Assembly (NCBI RefSeq): GCF_900105585.1
Contig: NZ_FNRT01000002.1
Span: 1,984,001 to 2,048,000, forward strand
DNA from: Nocardioides exalbidus
GTDB lineage: Bacteria > Actinomycetota > Actinomycetes > Propionibacteriales > Nocardioidaceae
Direction of reading: 5' to 3'
DNA: 64,000 bases
Part shown: one piece after another, positions 18,618 through 28,974 of the stretch
How the letters are laid out: each line of letters opens with the position of its first letter
Numbering within the stretch: position 1 is the first letter of the stretch
Position numbers and translations under genes: made by a program
Notes under the pieces: generated by a model
The model's database searches: none
Seen by the model: the letters and a program-made list of their open reading frames with translations, nothing else
What the model was told of the DNA's origin: nothing

Positions 18618-20375
18618 ATGACGACCACTGACCTCGCCCGCGAGGTCGGAAGGCGCGGCGAGGTCGCCGAGCGGGGGTCGCACCGGGGGCGCGTCGTCCT
18701 GGTGCTGCTGCTCGCGGTCGTCGTCGTGATCGACCTGGTCCTGTCGCGGCGTGCTTCGGACAGCGTCTTCTTCGTGGTCGTGCTGTGGCTGGCCGCGGCG
18801 GCTGCGTGGGCCGGTGCGCTCCGGGGTGGAGCGCGCCGCCTGGCGGGCATCATGCTCGCCTCTGGCCTCTCTCTGAGCGCGGTGGGAGACACGCTCTGGG
18901 CGATCCTCGTGGCGCGGGGCGAGGCGGTGGACGTGTCCGTCGCCGACGTCGCGTGGTTCGCGTGCGACATCGCGATCGCCGTCGCGCTGCTCGTCGTGCT
19001 GAGGCAGAGCGGAGCCGGCAGCCAGGACCTCGACTTCACGCTCGACGCCGCGACCATCGTGGTGGGCAGCCTGCTCCTGGTCTGGTCGGTCTCCAGCGAC
19101 GTGGTCGTCGCGACACCCGGCGCGAGCGCCTGGGCGGGTGTGGTGGCCGCGGCCTACCCCATCGCGGACGCACTCCTGGTGGCGCTCGTCATCCGGGTCC
19201 TCACCAGTCGCGCGGCCCGACGCTGGCTGCACCCGACGTTCGCGATCGGCCTGGTCATGTGGCTGGTGGCCGACATCCTCTACCTGTTCGTGGCGTCGCC
19301 GCTCTTCACACGTGCGGCGGACCTCATCTACCTCTGCGCGCCCGTCCTCCTCGCGTTCAGCACGTGGAAGAGAGGGCGCGACGATCGCGTCGGCGAGGAG
19401 GTTGCCACGCGCGGGCGCCCTCTGCTCCAGATCGTCATCGCGGTCGGACCGCTGATGGTCCCTCCCACGTTGGCCATGGTGGGCCATTTCCAGAGCCGCC
19501 CCGACGCGCGGTACGTCCTCGCAGTGAGCTCGCTCGTGCTCGCCGCACTTGCCGGTGCGAGAGCCGTGCGCCTGGTCAGGGCGGAGCAGCATGCGCTCGC
19601 AGAGCTGAAGCAGGCGCGCGACGACGCGATGGCGGCATCGCGTGCCAAGTCGACGTTCCTCTCCACCATGAGCCACGAGCTCCGTACTCCGTTGACCTCG
19701 GTCCTCGGCGCCGGTGAGCTGTTGGCGGTGACCGACCTCGACGACTTCCAGCGCGACATGGTGCATCGCGTGTGCCGGTCGAGCACGGACCTGCGGTCCC
19801 TCGTCGAGGTGGTGCTCGACTACTCGCGCCTCGAGGCGGGCACGGCCGAGGCTGCCGCCGTCTCCATGGACCTGCGGCACCTCGTCACCCGGATCGGTGC
19901 TTCGTACGGCATCCGTGCGAGGTCGGCGGGCCTCCGGCTGGAGTGCCAGGTCGATCCCGCGCTGCCCGAGTGCGTCACCGGCGATCCGGAGCGGGTCCTC
20001 CAGGTGCTCGGCCACCTCCTCGACAACGCGGTGAAGTTCACCCCGGAGGGCAGCATCCGGCTGTCGGCGACCAGCGACGACGACGGGTCCGTCCTGACGT
20101 TCGCCGTCGAGGACAGCGGGATCGGCATCCCCGAGCAGCACCTCGCCGCGGTCTTCGACGCCTTCACCCAGGTCGACCCGTCCTCCACCCGCAATCACGG
20201 GGGCACCGGCATCGGCCTGGCGGTGTGTCGGCGGCTGACGGCGCTGATGGGCGGCACGATCGCCGTCTCCAGCCGGCTCGACGCCGGCAGCAGGTTCGTC
20301 GTCCGTCTCCCGCTGCGTCCCGCGGACTGCTCGGACGTCGTGCGCGTGCCGAGGCAGGCGCGCATCCCGGGCTGA
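18618..20375 (+). CDS. Membrane-bound hybrid-free sensor histidine kinase
   Basis: About 585 residues. The N-terminal half has about eight hydrophobic helices (the first is VVLVLLLAVVVVIDLVL), resembling a MASE-like sensor. A HisKA domain follows with H-box FLSTMSHELRTPL near residue 352, then HATPase_c with N-box HLLDNAVKFTPEG near 467, G1 DSGIGIPEQHL near 500 and G2 GGTGIGLAVCRRL near 530. The likely partner is the single-domain regulator upstream. The ligand is unknown. The start is uncertain: ATG 18618 is preferred, and a TTG at 18528 would add 30 residues without clear support. Confidence 0.87.
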   Translation: MTTTDLAREVGRRGEVAERGSHRGRVVLVLLLAVVVVIDLVLSRRASDSVFFVVVLWLAAAAAWAGALRGGARRLAGIMLASGLSLSAVGDTLWAILVARGEAVDVSVADVAWFACDIAIAVALLVVLRQSGAGSQDLDFTLDAATIVVGSLLLVWSVSSDVVVATPGASAWAGVVAAAYPIADALLVALVIRVLTSRAARRWLHPTFAIGLVMWLVADILYLFVASPLFTRAADLIYLCAPVLLAFSTWKRGRDDRVGEEVATRGRPLLQIVIAVGPLMVPPTLAMVGHFQSRPDARYVLAVSSLVLAALAGARAVRLVRAEQHALAELKQARDDAMAASRAKSTFLSTMSHELRTPLTSVLGAGELLAVTDLDDFQRDMVHRVCRSSTDLRSLVEVVLDYSRLEAGTAEAAAVSMDLRHLVTRIGASYGIRARSAGLRLECQVDPALPECVTGDPERVLQVLGHLLDNAVKFTPEGSIRLSATSDDDGSVLTFAVEDSGIGIPEQHLAAVFDAFTQVDPSSTRNHGGTGIGLAVCRRLTALMGGTIAVSSRLDAGSRFVVRLPLRPADCSDVVRVPRQARIPG

Positions 20376-20395
20376 CCTGCGCGGCTCGCGCGCCC

Positions 20396-20401
20396 TAGGC
20401 T
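20396..20401 (+). promoter_or_regulatory. -10 box TAGGCT of a leaderless promoter
   Basis: It ends 7 nt before the hpt ATG. No Shine-Dalgarno is seen. Confidence 0.5.
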
Positions 20402-20408
20402 TCAGCCC

Positions 20409-20960
20409 ATGGACTCGTCCCACGTGGAGCACGACCTGGTCAACATCCTCTTCACCGAGGCCCAGATCCAGCAGCGGCTGGGGGAGATGGCCGCGCAGAT
20501 CACGGAGGACTACGCCGGCCGGGACCTGCTCGTCGTGGGCGTCCTGCGGGGCGCGGTGATGGTGATGGCCGACCTCGCGCGGGCGATGCCGGTCCACCTC
20601 GAGATGGACTGGATGGCGGTCAGCTCCTACGGCTCCGGCACCAAGTCGAGCGGCGTGGTGCGCATCCTCAAGGACCTCGACACCGACATCAGCGGCCGCG
20701 ACGTGCTGATCGTCGACGAGATCATCGACACCGGCCTGACCCTCAGCTGGCTGGTCAACAACCTCTCGAGCCGCAGCCCGGCCAGCGTCGAGATCGCGAC
20801 CCTCCTGCGCAAGCCGGAGGCGCTGTCGATGCCGGTGGAGCCGAAGTACGTCGGCTGGGACATCCCCAACGAGTTCGTCGTCGGCTACGGCCTCGACTAC
20901 CGCGAGCGCTACCGCAACCTCCGCGACATCGGCACGCTCGCGCCCCACGTCTACTCCTGA
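20409..20960 (+). CDS. hpt: Hypoxanthine phosphoribosyltransferase
   Basis: 183 residues. The PRPP-binding motif VLIVDEIIDTGLTLSWL is near residue 100; LVVGVLRGAVMVMADLARAM is the PPi loop; KYVGWDIPNEFVVGYGLDY contributes the base-binding Asp/Lys region. It salvages hypoxanthine and guanine to IMP and GMP using PRPP. It stands directly before ftsH, a pairing widespread in Gram-positive bacteria. Confidence 0.96.
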   Translation: MDSSHVEHDLVNILFTEAQIQQRLGEMAAQITEDYAGRDLLVVGVLRGAVMVMADLARAMPVHLEMDWMAVSSYGSGTKSSGVVRILKDLDTDISGRDVLIVDEIIDTGLTLSWLVNNLSSRSPASVEIATLLRKPEALSMPVEPKYVGWDIPNEFVVGYGLDYRERYRNLRDIGTLAPHVYS

Positions 20961-21029
20961 GGTCCCTGCCGGGTCGAGCGGGTCGCCCCGCTTCACCCCG
21001 GCTGGAAGAATGGCAGTCCACGCGGCGTG

Positions 21030-21035
21030 TAGCGT
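21030..21035 (+). promoter_or_regulatory. Candidate -10 box TAGCGT of ftsH
   Basis: The hexamer lies 29 nt before the TTG start of ftsH, so the transcript would have a short leader. The -35 element is unclear. Confidence 0.35.
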
Positions 21036-21064
21036 CGCGTTCCTCATCTCCGAACAGCTGAAAG

Positions 21065-23127
<2,063 letters not shown>

Positions 23128-23131
<4 letters not shown>

Positions 23132-23748
23132 CCGACCCGGTCTCCATCCCGGAGCGCGCGCCGGAGGACGTACCCGTCTTCGACCACGAGCGTGCCGAGG
23201 CAGCAGTCCGCGAGCTCCTGTTCGCGATCGGTGAGGATCCCGATCGCGAGGGGCTGCTCGAGACGCCGGCGCGCGTCGCGCGCGCCTACGCCGAGCTCAC
23301 GCAGGGCCTGCGGCAGAGCGCGGCCGACGTGCTCACCACGACCTTCGACCTCGGCCACGAGGAGATGGTGCTGGTCCGCGACATCGAGCTCTGGTCGATG
23401 TGCGAGCACCACCTGGTCCCGTTCACCGGCGTCGCCCACGTCGGTTACATCCCGGCCGAGACCGGCAAGATCACCGGGCTGTCCAAGCTCGCCCGCCTCG
23501 TCGACGTCTACGCCAAGCGCCCGCAGGTGCAGGAGCGGCTCACCACCCAGGTCGCCGACTCGCTGCTGGAGATCCTCGAGGCGCGGGGCGTCATCGTGGT
23601 GATCGAGGCCGAGCACCTCTGCATGACCATGCGCGGCGTCCGCAAGGCCGGCGCTCGCACGATCACCTCCGCGGTGCGCGGGTCGTTCCTCACGGACTCT
23701 GCCACCCGAGCCGAGGCGATGGCGCTGATCCGCTCGGGCACCAGGTGA
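23128..23748 (+). CDS. folE: GTP cyclohydrolase I
   Basis: 206 residues. Zinc ligands are visible in [18 protein letters not shown] and [37 protein letters not shown] is the family core. It converts GTP to dihydroneopterin triphosphate, the first step of folate synthesis. The GTG start overlaps the ftsH stop by four bases (GTGA), so it is translationally coupled. It heads the folE-folP-folB-folK cluster. Confidence 0.96.
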
Positions 23749-24587
23749 GCGTGGCGGCCCTCGCCCGCGTCCCCCGCGTGATGGGGATCGTCAACGTCAC
23801 GCCCGACTCCTTCTCCGACGGGGGTCGCTTCGACACCACGGAGACCGCGGTCGCGCACGGCCGGGAGCTCCTCGCCCAGGGTGCCGACCTGCTCGACATC
23901 GGTGGCGAGTCCACCCGTCCCGGCGCGACCCGCCCGCTGGTCGCCGACGAGCTCGGCCGCGTCGTGCCCGTCATCCGCGAGCTCGCGGCCGGCGGTGCCG
24001 TGGTCTCGGTCGACACCATGCGCGCCGAGGTCGCCGAGGCGGCGCTCGAGGCGGGGGCCACCGTCGTCAACGACGTCTCCGGCGGCCTGGCCGACCCGCG
24101 CATCCTCGAGGTCGTCGCCGGGAGCGGGGCCACCTACGTCGCGATGCACTGGCGCGCCCACGCCGACCGGATGCGCGACTTCACCGACTACTCGCCCGAC
24201 GGGGTCGTGGAGACCGTGCGCCGCGAGCTGGCCGAGCGCCTCGACGCAGCCGTGGCCGCCGGGATTCCGGGCGAGCGCATCGTCCTCGACCCGGGGCTGG
24301 GCTTCGCCAAGGAGGCCCCGCAGAGCTGGGAGCTGCTCGCCGGGCTCAACGCGATCGCCACGCTGGGCTGCCCCCTGCTGGTCGGCGCCAGCCGCAAGTC
24401 GTTCCTGGGCTCGCTCCTGGCCGTCGACGGGGTCGCGCGGGGTGTCGACCACCGCGAGCACGCCCACGTCGCGCTGGTCGCCCTGCTGGCCGAGCGCGGG
24501 GTCGACCTGCTGCGCGTGCACGACGTGCGCGCGACCCGCGACGCGCTCGCGGTGGTGTCCGCCCTCGGAGGGAAGAACCTTGGATGA
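23745..24587 (+). CDS. folP: Dihydropteroate synthase
   Basis: 280 residues. The family signatures are [17 protein letters not shown] near the N-terminus, [13 protein letters not shown] near 50, and [14 protein letters not shown] near 210. It condenses dihydropterin pyrophosphate with p-aminobenzoate and is the sulfonamide target. The GTG start overlaps the folE stop by four bases (GTGA). In-frame sequence further upstream is the folE antiphase and is not coding. Confidence 0.96.
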   Translation: MSVAALARVPRVMGIVNVTPDSFSDGGRFDTTETAVAHGRELLAQGADLLDIGGESTRPGATRPLVADELGRVVPVIRELAAGGAVVSVDTMRAEVAEAALEAGATVVNDVSGGLADPRILEVVAGSGATYVAMHWRAHADRMRDFTDYSPDGVVETVRRELAERLDAAVAAGIPGERIVLDPGLGFAKEAPQSWELLAGLNAIATLGCPLLVGASRKSFLGSLLAVDGVARGVDHREHAHVALVALLAERGVDLLRVHDVRATRDALAVVSALGGKNLG

Positions 24588-24951
24588 ACTGTCGGTGACC
24601 GGCATCGAGTGCTTCGCGCACCACGGGGTGTTCGAGTTCGAGAAACGCGAGGGCCAGGTCTTCGTCGTCGACCTCGTGCTGGGCATCGACACGCGCCCCG
24701 CAGCCGCCTCGGACGCGCTCGTGGACACCGTGAACTACGGCTCGCTGGTGGCCGACGTGAAGGCCGCCGTCGAGCGTGACCCGGTCGACTTGATAGAAAC
24801 TGTCGTCCAGCGAATCGCGGACACCTGCCTGTTTGACAGTCGTGTTGAATGGGCGCGAGTCACGCTCCACAAACCTGATGCACCCATCGACGCGACCTTC
24901 TCGGACGTCGCGCTGACGATCACCAGAACGCGAGGCAACGCTCATGACTGA
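24580..24951 (+). CDS. folB: Dihydroneopterin aldolase
   Basis: 123 residues from TTG, with GGAGGGAAG directly upstream and an 8-base overlap with folP. The FolB core is visible: TGIECFAHHGVFEFEKREGQ, then DTVNYGSLVADVKAAVE and LIETVVQRIADTCLF with the catalytic-site Glu. It cleaves dihydroneopterin to 6-hydroxymethyl-dihydropterin and glycolaldehyde. Codon use changes within the gene: from about 24,785 to 24,880 there are codons such as ATA, GAA, ACT, TTT, AGT and AAA that are rare elsewhere in this window. The reading frame is intact throughout. Confidence 0.93.
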   Translation: MDELSVTGIECFAHHGVFEFEKREGQVFVVDLVLGIDTRPAAASDALVDTVNYGSLVADVKAAVERDPVDLIETVVQRIADTCLFDSRVEWARVTLHKPDAPIDATFSDVALTITRTRGNAHD

Positions 24952-25513
24952 GACCCCGAACCCGAACATCGTGGATGCCGACTCCCTCACCGGGGAGATG
25001 CACCCGATCCGCCGCGTGGTGGTCGCGCTGGGGTCCAACCTGGGTGAGCGGCTCTCCTCCCTGCAGGGCGCGGTCGACGCGCTGGCCGACACCCCCGACT
25101 TCTTCGTCACGAGCGTCTCGGGGATCTACGAGACCGACCCCGTCGACGCACCCGAGGGCTCCGGCCCCTACCTCAACGCCGTCGTGCTCGCCGACACCAC
25201 GCTCCCCGCCGCCCGCCTGATGGAGCGCGCGCTCGCGATCGAGGACGCCTACGACCGCGAGCGCAGCGAGGTCCGCAACGCGCCGCGCACCCTCGACGTC
25301 GACCTGATCGTCGTGGGCGACCGCCGCTCCAACGAGGACTTCCTGCGCCTGCCGCACCCGCGCGCCCACGAGCGCGCCTTCGTGCTGCAGCCCTGGTACG
25401 ACCTCGAGCCCGACGCGGTCTTCCCCGAGCTCGGCCCGATCGCCGACCTGCTCGCCGCCGTCGACTCGTCCGGTGTCCGCAAGCGCGAGGACCTCTCGCT
25501 CGAGGTGGAGTGA
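24944..25513 (+). CDS. folK: 2-amino-4-hydroxy-6-hydroxymethyldihydropteridine diphosphokinase
   Basis: 189 residues. HPPK signatures: VVALGSNLGERLSSLQGAV near residue 25, NAPRTLDVDLIVVGD near 110 with the metal-binding Asp pair, and LPHPRAHERAFVLQPW. It transfers pyrophosphate from ATP to hydroxymethyl-dihydropterin. About 20 extra residues precede the family core. The ATG overlaps the folB stop by 8 bases and its own stop overlaps the next start, so the whole fol block is coupled. Confidence 0.95.
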   Translation: MTETPNPNIVDADSLTGEMHPIRRVVVALGSNLGERLSSLQGAVDALADTPDFFVTSVSGIYETDPVDAPEGSGPYLNAVVLADTTLPAARLMERALAIEDAYDRERSEVRNAPRTLDVDLIVVGDRRSNEDFLRLPHPRAHERAFVLQPWYDLEPDAVFPELGPIADLLAAVDSSGVRKREDLSLEVE

Positions 25514-26004
25514 GCACACCACGCCCCGACGACGAGCCGGAGGAACCACGCGGCACCCTCCGCCCGACGTCGGCGCGTGCGCTGACCACGTGTGCGGTCG
25601 TCGGCCTCGTGCTCGGCTGGGCCCTGCACCCGGTCTCGGTCCGGATCTCCGGCCGGCCGCCGCTCGTCTCGTGGACCCAGGCGCTGGCACTGGTGCTGGT
25701 CGCCGCGATCCTGGCCTACCTCGCCTGGCACACCTGGCAGACCGTCCAGGTGCGCGGTCGGCGCCTCGAGGTGCACCAGTCGGTCAACCGGCTCGTCCTC
25801 GCCCGCGCCTGCGCGCTGGGCGGCGCCGCGGTGGGGGCGGCGTACCTCGGCTTCGCGATCAGCTGGCTGGGTGACGAGTCGCAGTACGCCGACCGCTGGC
25901 TGGTGCGCTCGGTCGTGGCGGCCCTCGGCGGGCTGGGCGTGACGGTGGCCTCCCTCGTGCTCGAGCGTGCGTGTCGCACGGATGGCGGACAGTCCCCGCC
26001 CTAG
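25510..26004 (+). CDS. DUF3180 family membrane protein
   Basis: 164 residues with four hydrophobic segments: around ALTTCAVVGLVLGWAL, ALALVLVAAILAYLAW, LGGAAVGAAYLGFAI and VVAALGGLGVTVASLVL. DUF3180 proteins follow folK in most actinobacteria (M. tuberculosis Rv3605c) and have no known function. The GTG start overlaps the folK stop (GTGA). It is the last gene of the folate operon; the next gene has its own leaderless promoter. Confidence 0.87.
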   Translation: MSTPRPDDEPEEPRGTLRPTSARALTTCAVVGLVLGWALHPVSVRISGRPPLVSWTQALALVLVAAILAYLAWHTWQTVQVRGRRLEVHQSVNRLVLARACALGGAAVGAAYLGFAISWLGDESQYADRWLVRSVVAALGGLGVTVASLVLERACRTDGGQSPP

Positions 26005-26007
26005 GGT
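26002..26007 (+). promoter_or_regulatory. -10 box TAGGGT of a leaderless promoter
   Basis: It overlaps the stop codon of the DUF3180 gene and ends 6 nt before the next ATG. Confidence 0.5.
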
Positions 26008-26013
26008 GGCCCC

Positions 26014-26628
26014 ATGCCTTCCCAGCAGCCTCAGCAGTCACAGGCGTCCCGGACGCCCGCTCGTCGCCGCCAGCGCAGCACGCGCCTGGCCGTCGCGGTC
26101 GCCCTGCTCGCGATCGCCGCTGTGGTCGTGATCGGTGCGGTCGTGTCGGCATCGGTTGTCCTGACCTCCGTGGCCGCCGTCCTCGCCGTCGTCCTCGGTG
26201 CCGCCGCGACCCGCATCACGCACTCCGAGCTGATGCAGGCCCGCCGCGACGCCGCACAGGACCGTGCCGCGCAGGCCCAGCAGTACCGTGCCCTCGCCGA
26301 GGAGCGCGCCGCCGAGACCGACGCCTTCGCCGCCGACATGACGCGTCGGATCCTCGAGCGCGAGGAGGCCATCGACGTGCTCAAGCAGGCCCTATCGGCC
26401 GCCCAGAAGAACGCCGCCGAGCAGACCCTCAAGCGTGGCCAAGAGGCCCGCCGTGCCGACGCCGCCGAGCGCGGCCTCACCGTCGCCCAGAGCGGTCGCG
26501 ACGACGCCGAGGGCCGTGCCGCCGAGGCGATCGTGCTCGTCGCCGAGCTCGAGGCCGAGCTCGACGTGGTGCGGGCCGAGGTCGACTCCCTCCGCGCCAC
26601 CGTCGCGCGCCAGAAGCACAGCGCCTGA
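26014..26628 (+). CDS. Membrane-anchored coiled-coil protein, unknown function
   Basis: 204 residues. A basic Gln/Arg-rich N-terminus is followed by two adjoining hydrophobic stretches (about residues 28-68: LAVAVALLAIAAVVVIGAVV and the next ASVVLTSVAAVLAVVLGAAA). The rest is an Ala/Glu/Arg-rich coiled coil from about 72 to the end (RRDAAQDRAAQAQQYRALAE and VLVAELEAELDVVRAEVDSL). The N-terminus probably stays inside, with a short membrane hairpin and a cytoplasmic coiled coil. I recognise no domain. A scaffold or cell-envelope role is only a guess. Confidence 0.75.
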   Translation: MPSQQPQQSQASRTPARRRQRSTRLAVAVALLAIAAVVVIGAVVSASVVLTSVAAVLAVVLGAAATRITHSELMQARRDAAQDRAAQAQQYRALAEERAAETDAFAADMTRRILEREEAIDVLKQALSAAQKNAAEQTLKRGQEARRADAAERGLTVAQSGRDDAEGRAAEAIVLVAELEAELDVVRAEVDSLRATVARQKHSA

Positions 26629-26640
26629 CGCTCGTCCTGA

Positions 26641-26690
26641 GCGGTGGCCCAGCCACGTTCCCGACCCCGGGAATGTGGCTGGGCCACCGC
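26641..26690. terminator. 23-bp stem-loop after the coiled-coil gene
   Basis: GCGGTGGCCCAGCCACGTTC with three more bases pairs with its inverted copy (one mismatch, G-T) across the 4-nt loop ACCC. It starts 12 nt after the stop codon. It is probably a factor-independent terminator without U tract, or a mobile hairpin. Confidence 0.55.
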
Positions 26691-26723
26691 CATTTCGGGG
26701 TGTCGCGCGAGTCCGGGCCCGGG

Positions 26724-26773
26724 GCGGTGAGTGAGCCACATTCCGTGGCCCGCGAAGGTGGCTCACGCACCGC
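26724..26773. repeat. Second, related stem-loop
   Basis: GCGGTGAGTGAGCCACATTC pairs with GAAGGTGGCTCACGCACCGC (two mismatches, 10-nt loop). Its left arm matches the complement of the right arm of the previous hairpin at GCGGTG and AGCCACATTC, so the two look like diverged copies of one element. Confidence 0.55.
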
Positions 26774-26812
26774 TCGACCTCCCGCCATCGGCGTGGGGAA
26801 GAATGATCGCTC

Positions 26813-27886
26813 GTGATTCCCGAGGACAACCGGTTCGAGAGCGACCCCGCCGACGCGTTGCCGGAGGACCCGGGACTCCCCGAGGGGTGGTACGCCGACG
26901 CGCCGGACGGCGCCGACCCCGCCACGGTCGAGCGGCTGACCGAGCTGCTCCGCGGCCACGAGCGCGCGGGTCGGGGCTGGGCGGGCTCGGGTGAGGACGA
27001 CGTCCTGGTCGAGGTCTCCGAGCACGGCCTCGCGATGCGGGAGAACCTCGTCGTCCGTGACCGGGACGGCCGGATCCAGGCGTGGGGGAGCGTCCACGAC
27101 CGCGCCGAGGGCCGGATGCTCTTCGTGCACATCGTCGACCGCGACATCGACGAGCGAGCCGCCGACGCGTGCAGCGACGCCCTGTTCACCTGGGCCGAGG
27201 CGCAGGCGAGGTCGGTGGGTGCCGCCCGCGGGCTGGCCGAGCAGCAGATCGACACCGGAGCCTTCGCCGACGACGAACGCCAGCACGGCTGGCTCCTGGA
27301 CGCCGGGTTCCGGCGCGTGCGCACCTGGTGGCAGATGAGCCGCTCGGTCGAGGCCGCCGAGGCCGAGCTCGTGCCCGACCCGGCGCGCTGGGAGCGCAAG
27401 GGCGTGGTCTTCCGGCTGGTCGAGCGGCAGGGGGACGGCCTTCCCGACGTCGAGGACCTGCGGGCCGTCCACGACGTGCTCGAGGGCGCCTTCACCGACC
27501 ACTTCAACTCGGCCGAGGAGACCCTGCAGGAGTTCGTCCACCGCCTCCGCGAGGACCCGGGCCACCGCTGGGACCACTGGTGGCTGGCCGAGCTCGAGGA
27601 CGGCGAGCCGGCCGGCGCCCTCGTCGGCACGGTGAGCGAGTCCGCCACCGGCCCCGACGGGTCGTACGTCTCCTACCTGGGCGTCCTCGAGTCCGCGCGC
27701 GGCCGCGGTGTCGCCACCGGCCTGCTGCGCACGATCATCGCCGACGCCGCCTCCCGCGGGCGTGACCGCGTCGGCCTCGAGGTCGACGCCGACTCACCGA
27801 CCGGCGCCGACGGCCTCTACACCTCGATGGGCTGGGGCACGAAGTACGTCACGGAGTCGTGGCACCGGGACGTGACGGTCCAGTAG
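26813..27886 (+). CDS. Tandem GNAT N-acetyltransferase
   Basis: 357 residues with two GNAT-like halves. The C-terminal half has the clear acetyl-CoA loop: VSYLGVLESARGRGVATGLL with Gly-Arg-Gly near residue 300, followed by VGLEVDADSPTGADGLYTSMGW, typical of the family end. The N-terminal half (about 40-170) looks like a degenerate copy. Two-domain GNATs of this type include mycothiol synthase, but the identity cannot be assigned. The GTG start gives MIPEDNRF. The gene ends just before repeat copy D. Confidence 0.83.
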   Translation: MIPEDNRFESDPADALPEDPGLPEGWYADAPDGADPATVERLTELLRGHERAGRGWAGSGEDDVLVEVSEHGLAMRENLVVRDRDGRIQAWGSVHDRAEGRMLFVHIVDRDIDERAADACSDALFTWAEAQARSVGAARGLAEQQIDTGAFADDERQHGWLLDAGFRRVRTWWQMSRSVEAAEAELVPDPARWERKGVVFRLVERQGDGLPDVEDLRAVHDVLEGAFTDHFNSAEETLQEFVHRLREDPGHRWDHWWLAELEDGEPAGALVGTVSESATGPDGSYVSYLGVLESARGRGVATGLLRTIIADAASRGRDRVGLEVDADSPTGADGLYTSMGWGTKYVTESWHRDVTVQ

Positions 27887-27894
27887 GTCCGGCA

Positions 27895-27971
27895 CTCTTT
27901 GCACCCAAGACTCCCGCCTCGACCCCCAGATCTCGGCCGACAAGCGGGGTGGTCACCGGATATCCGGTGAC
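27895..27971 (+). repeat. Interspersed palindromic repeat family 1, copy D
   Basis: CTCTTTGCACCC start, degenerate hairpin (left arm CCCGCCTCGACCCCC), intact right arm GGCCGACAAGCGGGG, and the palindrome at 27951-27971. It lies between convergent genes, about 23 kb from copy C. Confidence 0.85.
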
Positions 27972-27978
27972 TCCAGAG

Positions 27979-28962
27979 TCAGCGCAGCGACTCCCGCAGC
28001 GCCTTGTGCACCCCGGCGGGGGTGAGCACGCCGAGGAAGGTGGGGCCGCGGCGGACCCCGACCATCGGCTTGTCGTCACGCAGCATCGCGGCGAGGGCGT
28101 CCTCGAGCGAGGAGTCGATGTCGATCGCCGCGCCCAGGTCGCCGGTGGAGACGCCGTCGAGCGGCTCGAGGTGCTCCTCGCGGAGCCGGGTGACGGTCAG
28201 CGTGCGGAGCCCGCCCGCCCCGACGAAGTCGGCCACCTGCTCGTCGGCGGGGTGGGCGAGCAGCTCGCCGGGGGTGGCGTACTGGGCGAGGCGGCCGCCG
28301 GCGGCGAACACGGCCACCCGGTCGCCCATCCGGATCGCCTCGTCGATGTCGTGGGTGACCAGGACGACGGTCTTGCCGAGCTCGGCCTGGAGCCGGCGGA
28401 ACTCGTCCTGCAGCCGGTGGCGCACGACCGGGTCGACGGCGCCGAACGGCTCGTCCATCAGCAGGACCGGCGGGTTGGCGGCCAGGGCGCGGGCGACGCC
28501 GACGCGCTGCCGCTGCCCGCCGGACAGCTCGTGGGGGTACTTCCGGGCGTACTGCTGGGGGTCGAGGCCGACCGTGTCGAGCAACTCGCGGGCGCGCTCG
28601 CGGGCGGTGGACTTCGACTCGCCGTAGAGCAGCGGCACGGTCATCACGTTCTGCTCGATGCGCTGGTGCGGGAACAGCCCGATCTGCTGGATGACGTAGC
28701 CGATGCCCCGGCGCAGCTCGACGGGGTCGGCGTCGGTGACGTCCTGGCCGTCGAGCCAGATGCGACCGGTGGTCGGCTCGATGAGGCGGTTGATCATCTT
28801 CAGCGTCGTCGACTTGCCGCAGCCGGACGGCCCGACGAGGCAGACCATCTCGCCGCTCCCGACGTCGAGGTCGAGCTCGTGGACCGCCACCGTCCCGTCG
28901 GGATAGGTCTTGCCCACACCTTCGAGCCTGATCATCGAGTCGCCGCCCCGTGTAGCGTCCAT
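27979..28962 (-). CDS. opuCA: Glycine betaine/choline-type ABC transporter ATP-binding protein
   Basis: 327 residues. Walker [10 protein letters not shown] near residue 44, Q-loop [11 protein letters not shown], signature [17 protein letters not shown] near 142, Walker [14 protein letters not shown] near 163 and H-loop [15 protein letters not shown]. The C-terminal 70 residues look like one CBS-like unit ([18 protein letters not shown]). In OpuCA/ProV-type proteins CBS domains sense ionic strength. The partners are the two permeases and binding protein encoded divergently. The ATG at 28962 fits a leaderless -10 (TAAGGT, 6-nt gap); ATG 28935 is the alternative. Confidence 0.9.
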   Translation of the reverse strand: MDATRGGDSMIRLEGVGKTYPDGTVAVHELDLDVGSGEMVCLVGPSGCGKSTTLKMINRLIEPTTGRIWLDGQDVTDADPVELRRGIGYVIQQIGLFPHQRIEQNVMTVPLLYGESKSTARERARELLDTVGLDPQQYARKYPHELSGGQRQRVGVARALAANPPVLLMDEPFGAVDPVVRHRLQDEFRRLQAELGKTVVLVTHDIDEAIRMGDRVAVFAAGGRLAQYATPGELLAHPADEQVADFVGAGGLRTLTVTRLREEHLEPLDGVSTGDLGAAIDIDSSLEDALAAMLRDDKPMVGVRRGPTFLGVLTPAGVHKALRESLR

Positions 28963-28974
28963 GCGGTGACCTTA
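28953..28974. promoter_or_regulatory. Overlapping divergent leaderless promoters inside the opposing genes
   Basis: On the plus strand, TAGCGT (28953-28958) lies 7 nt before the permease GTG and is within the first codons of the ATPase gene. On the minus strand, TAAGGT (28969-28974) lies 6 nt before the ATPase ATG and is within the first codons of the permease gene. Only 3 bp separate the two start codons. Confidence 0.55.
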
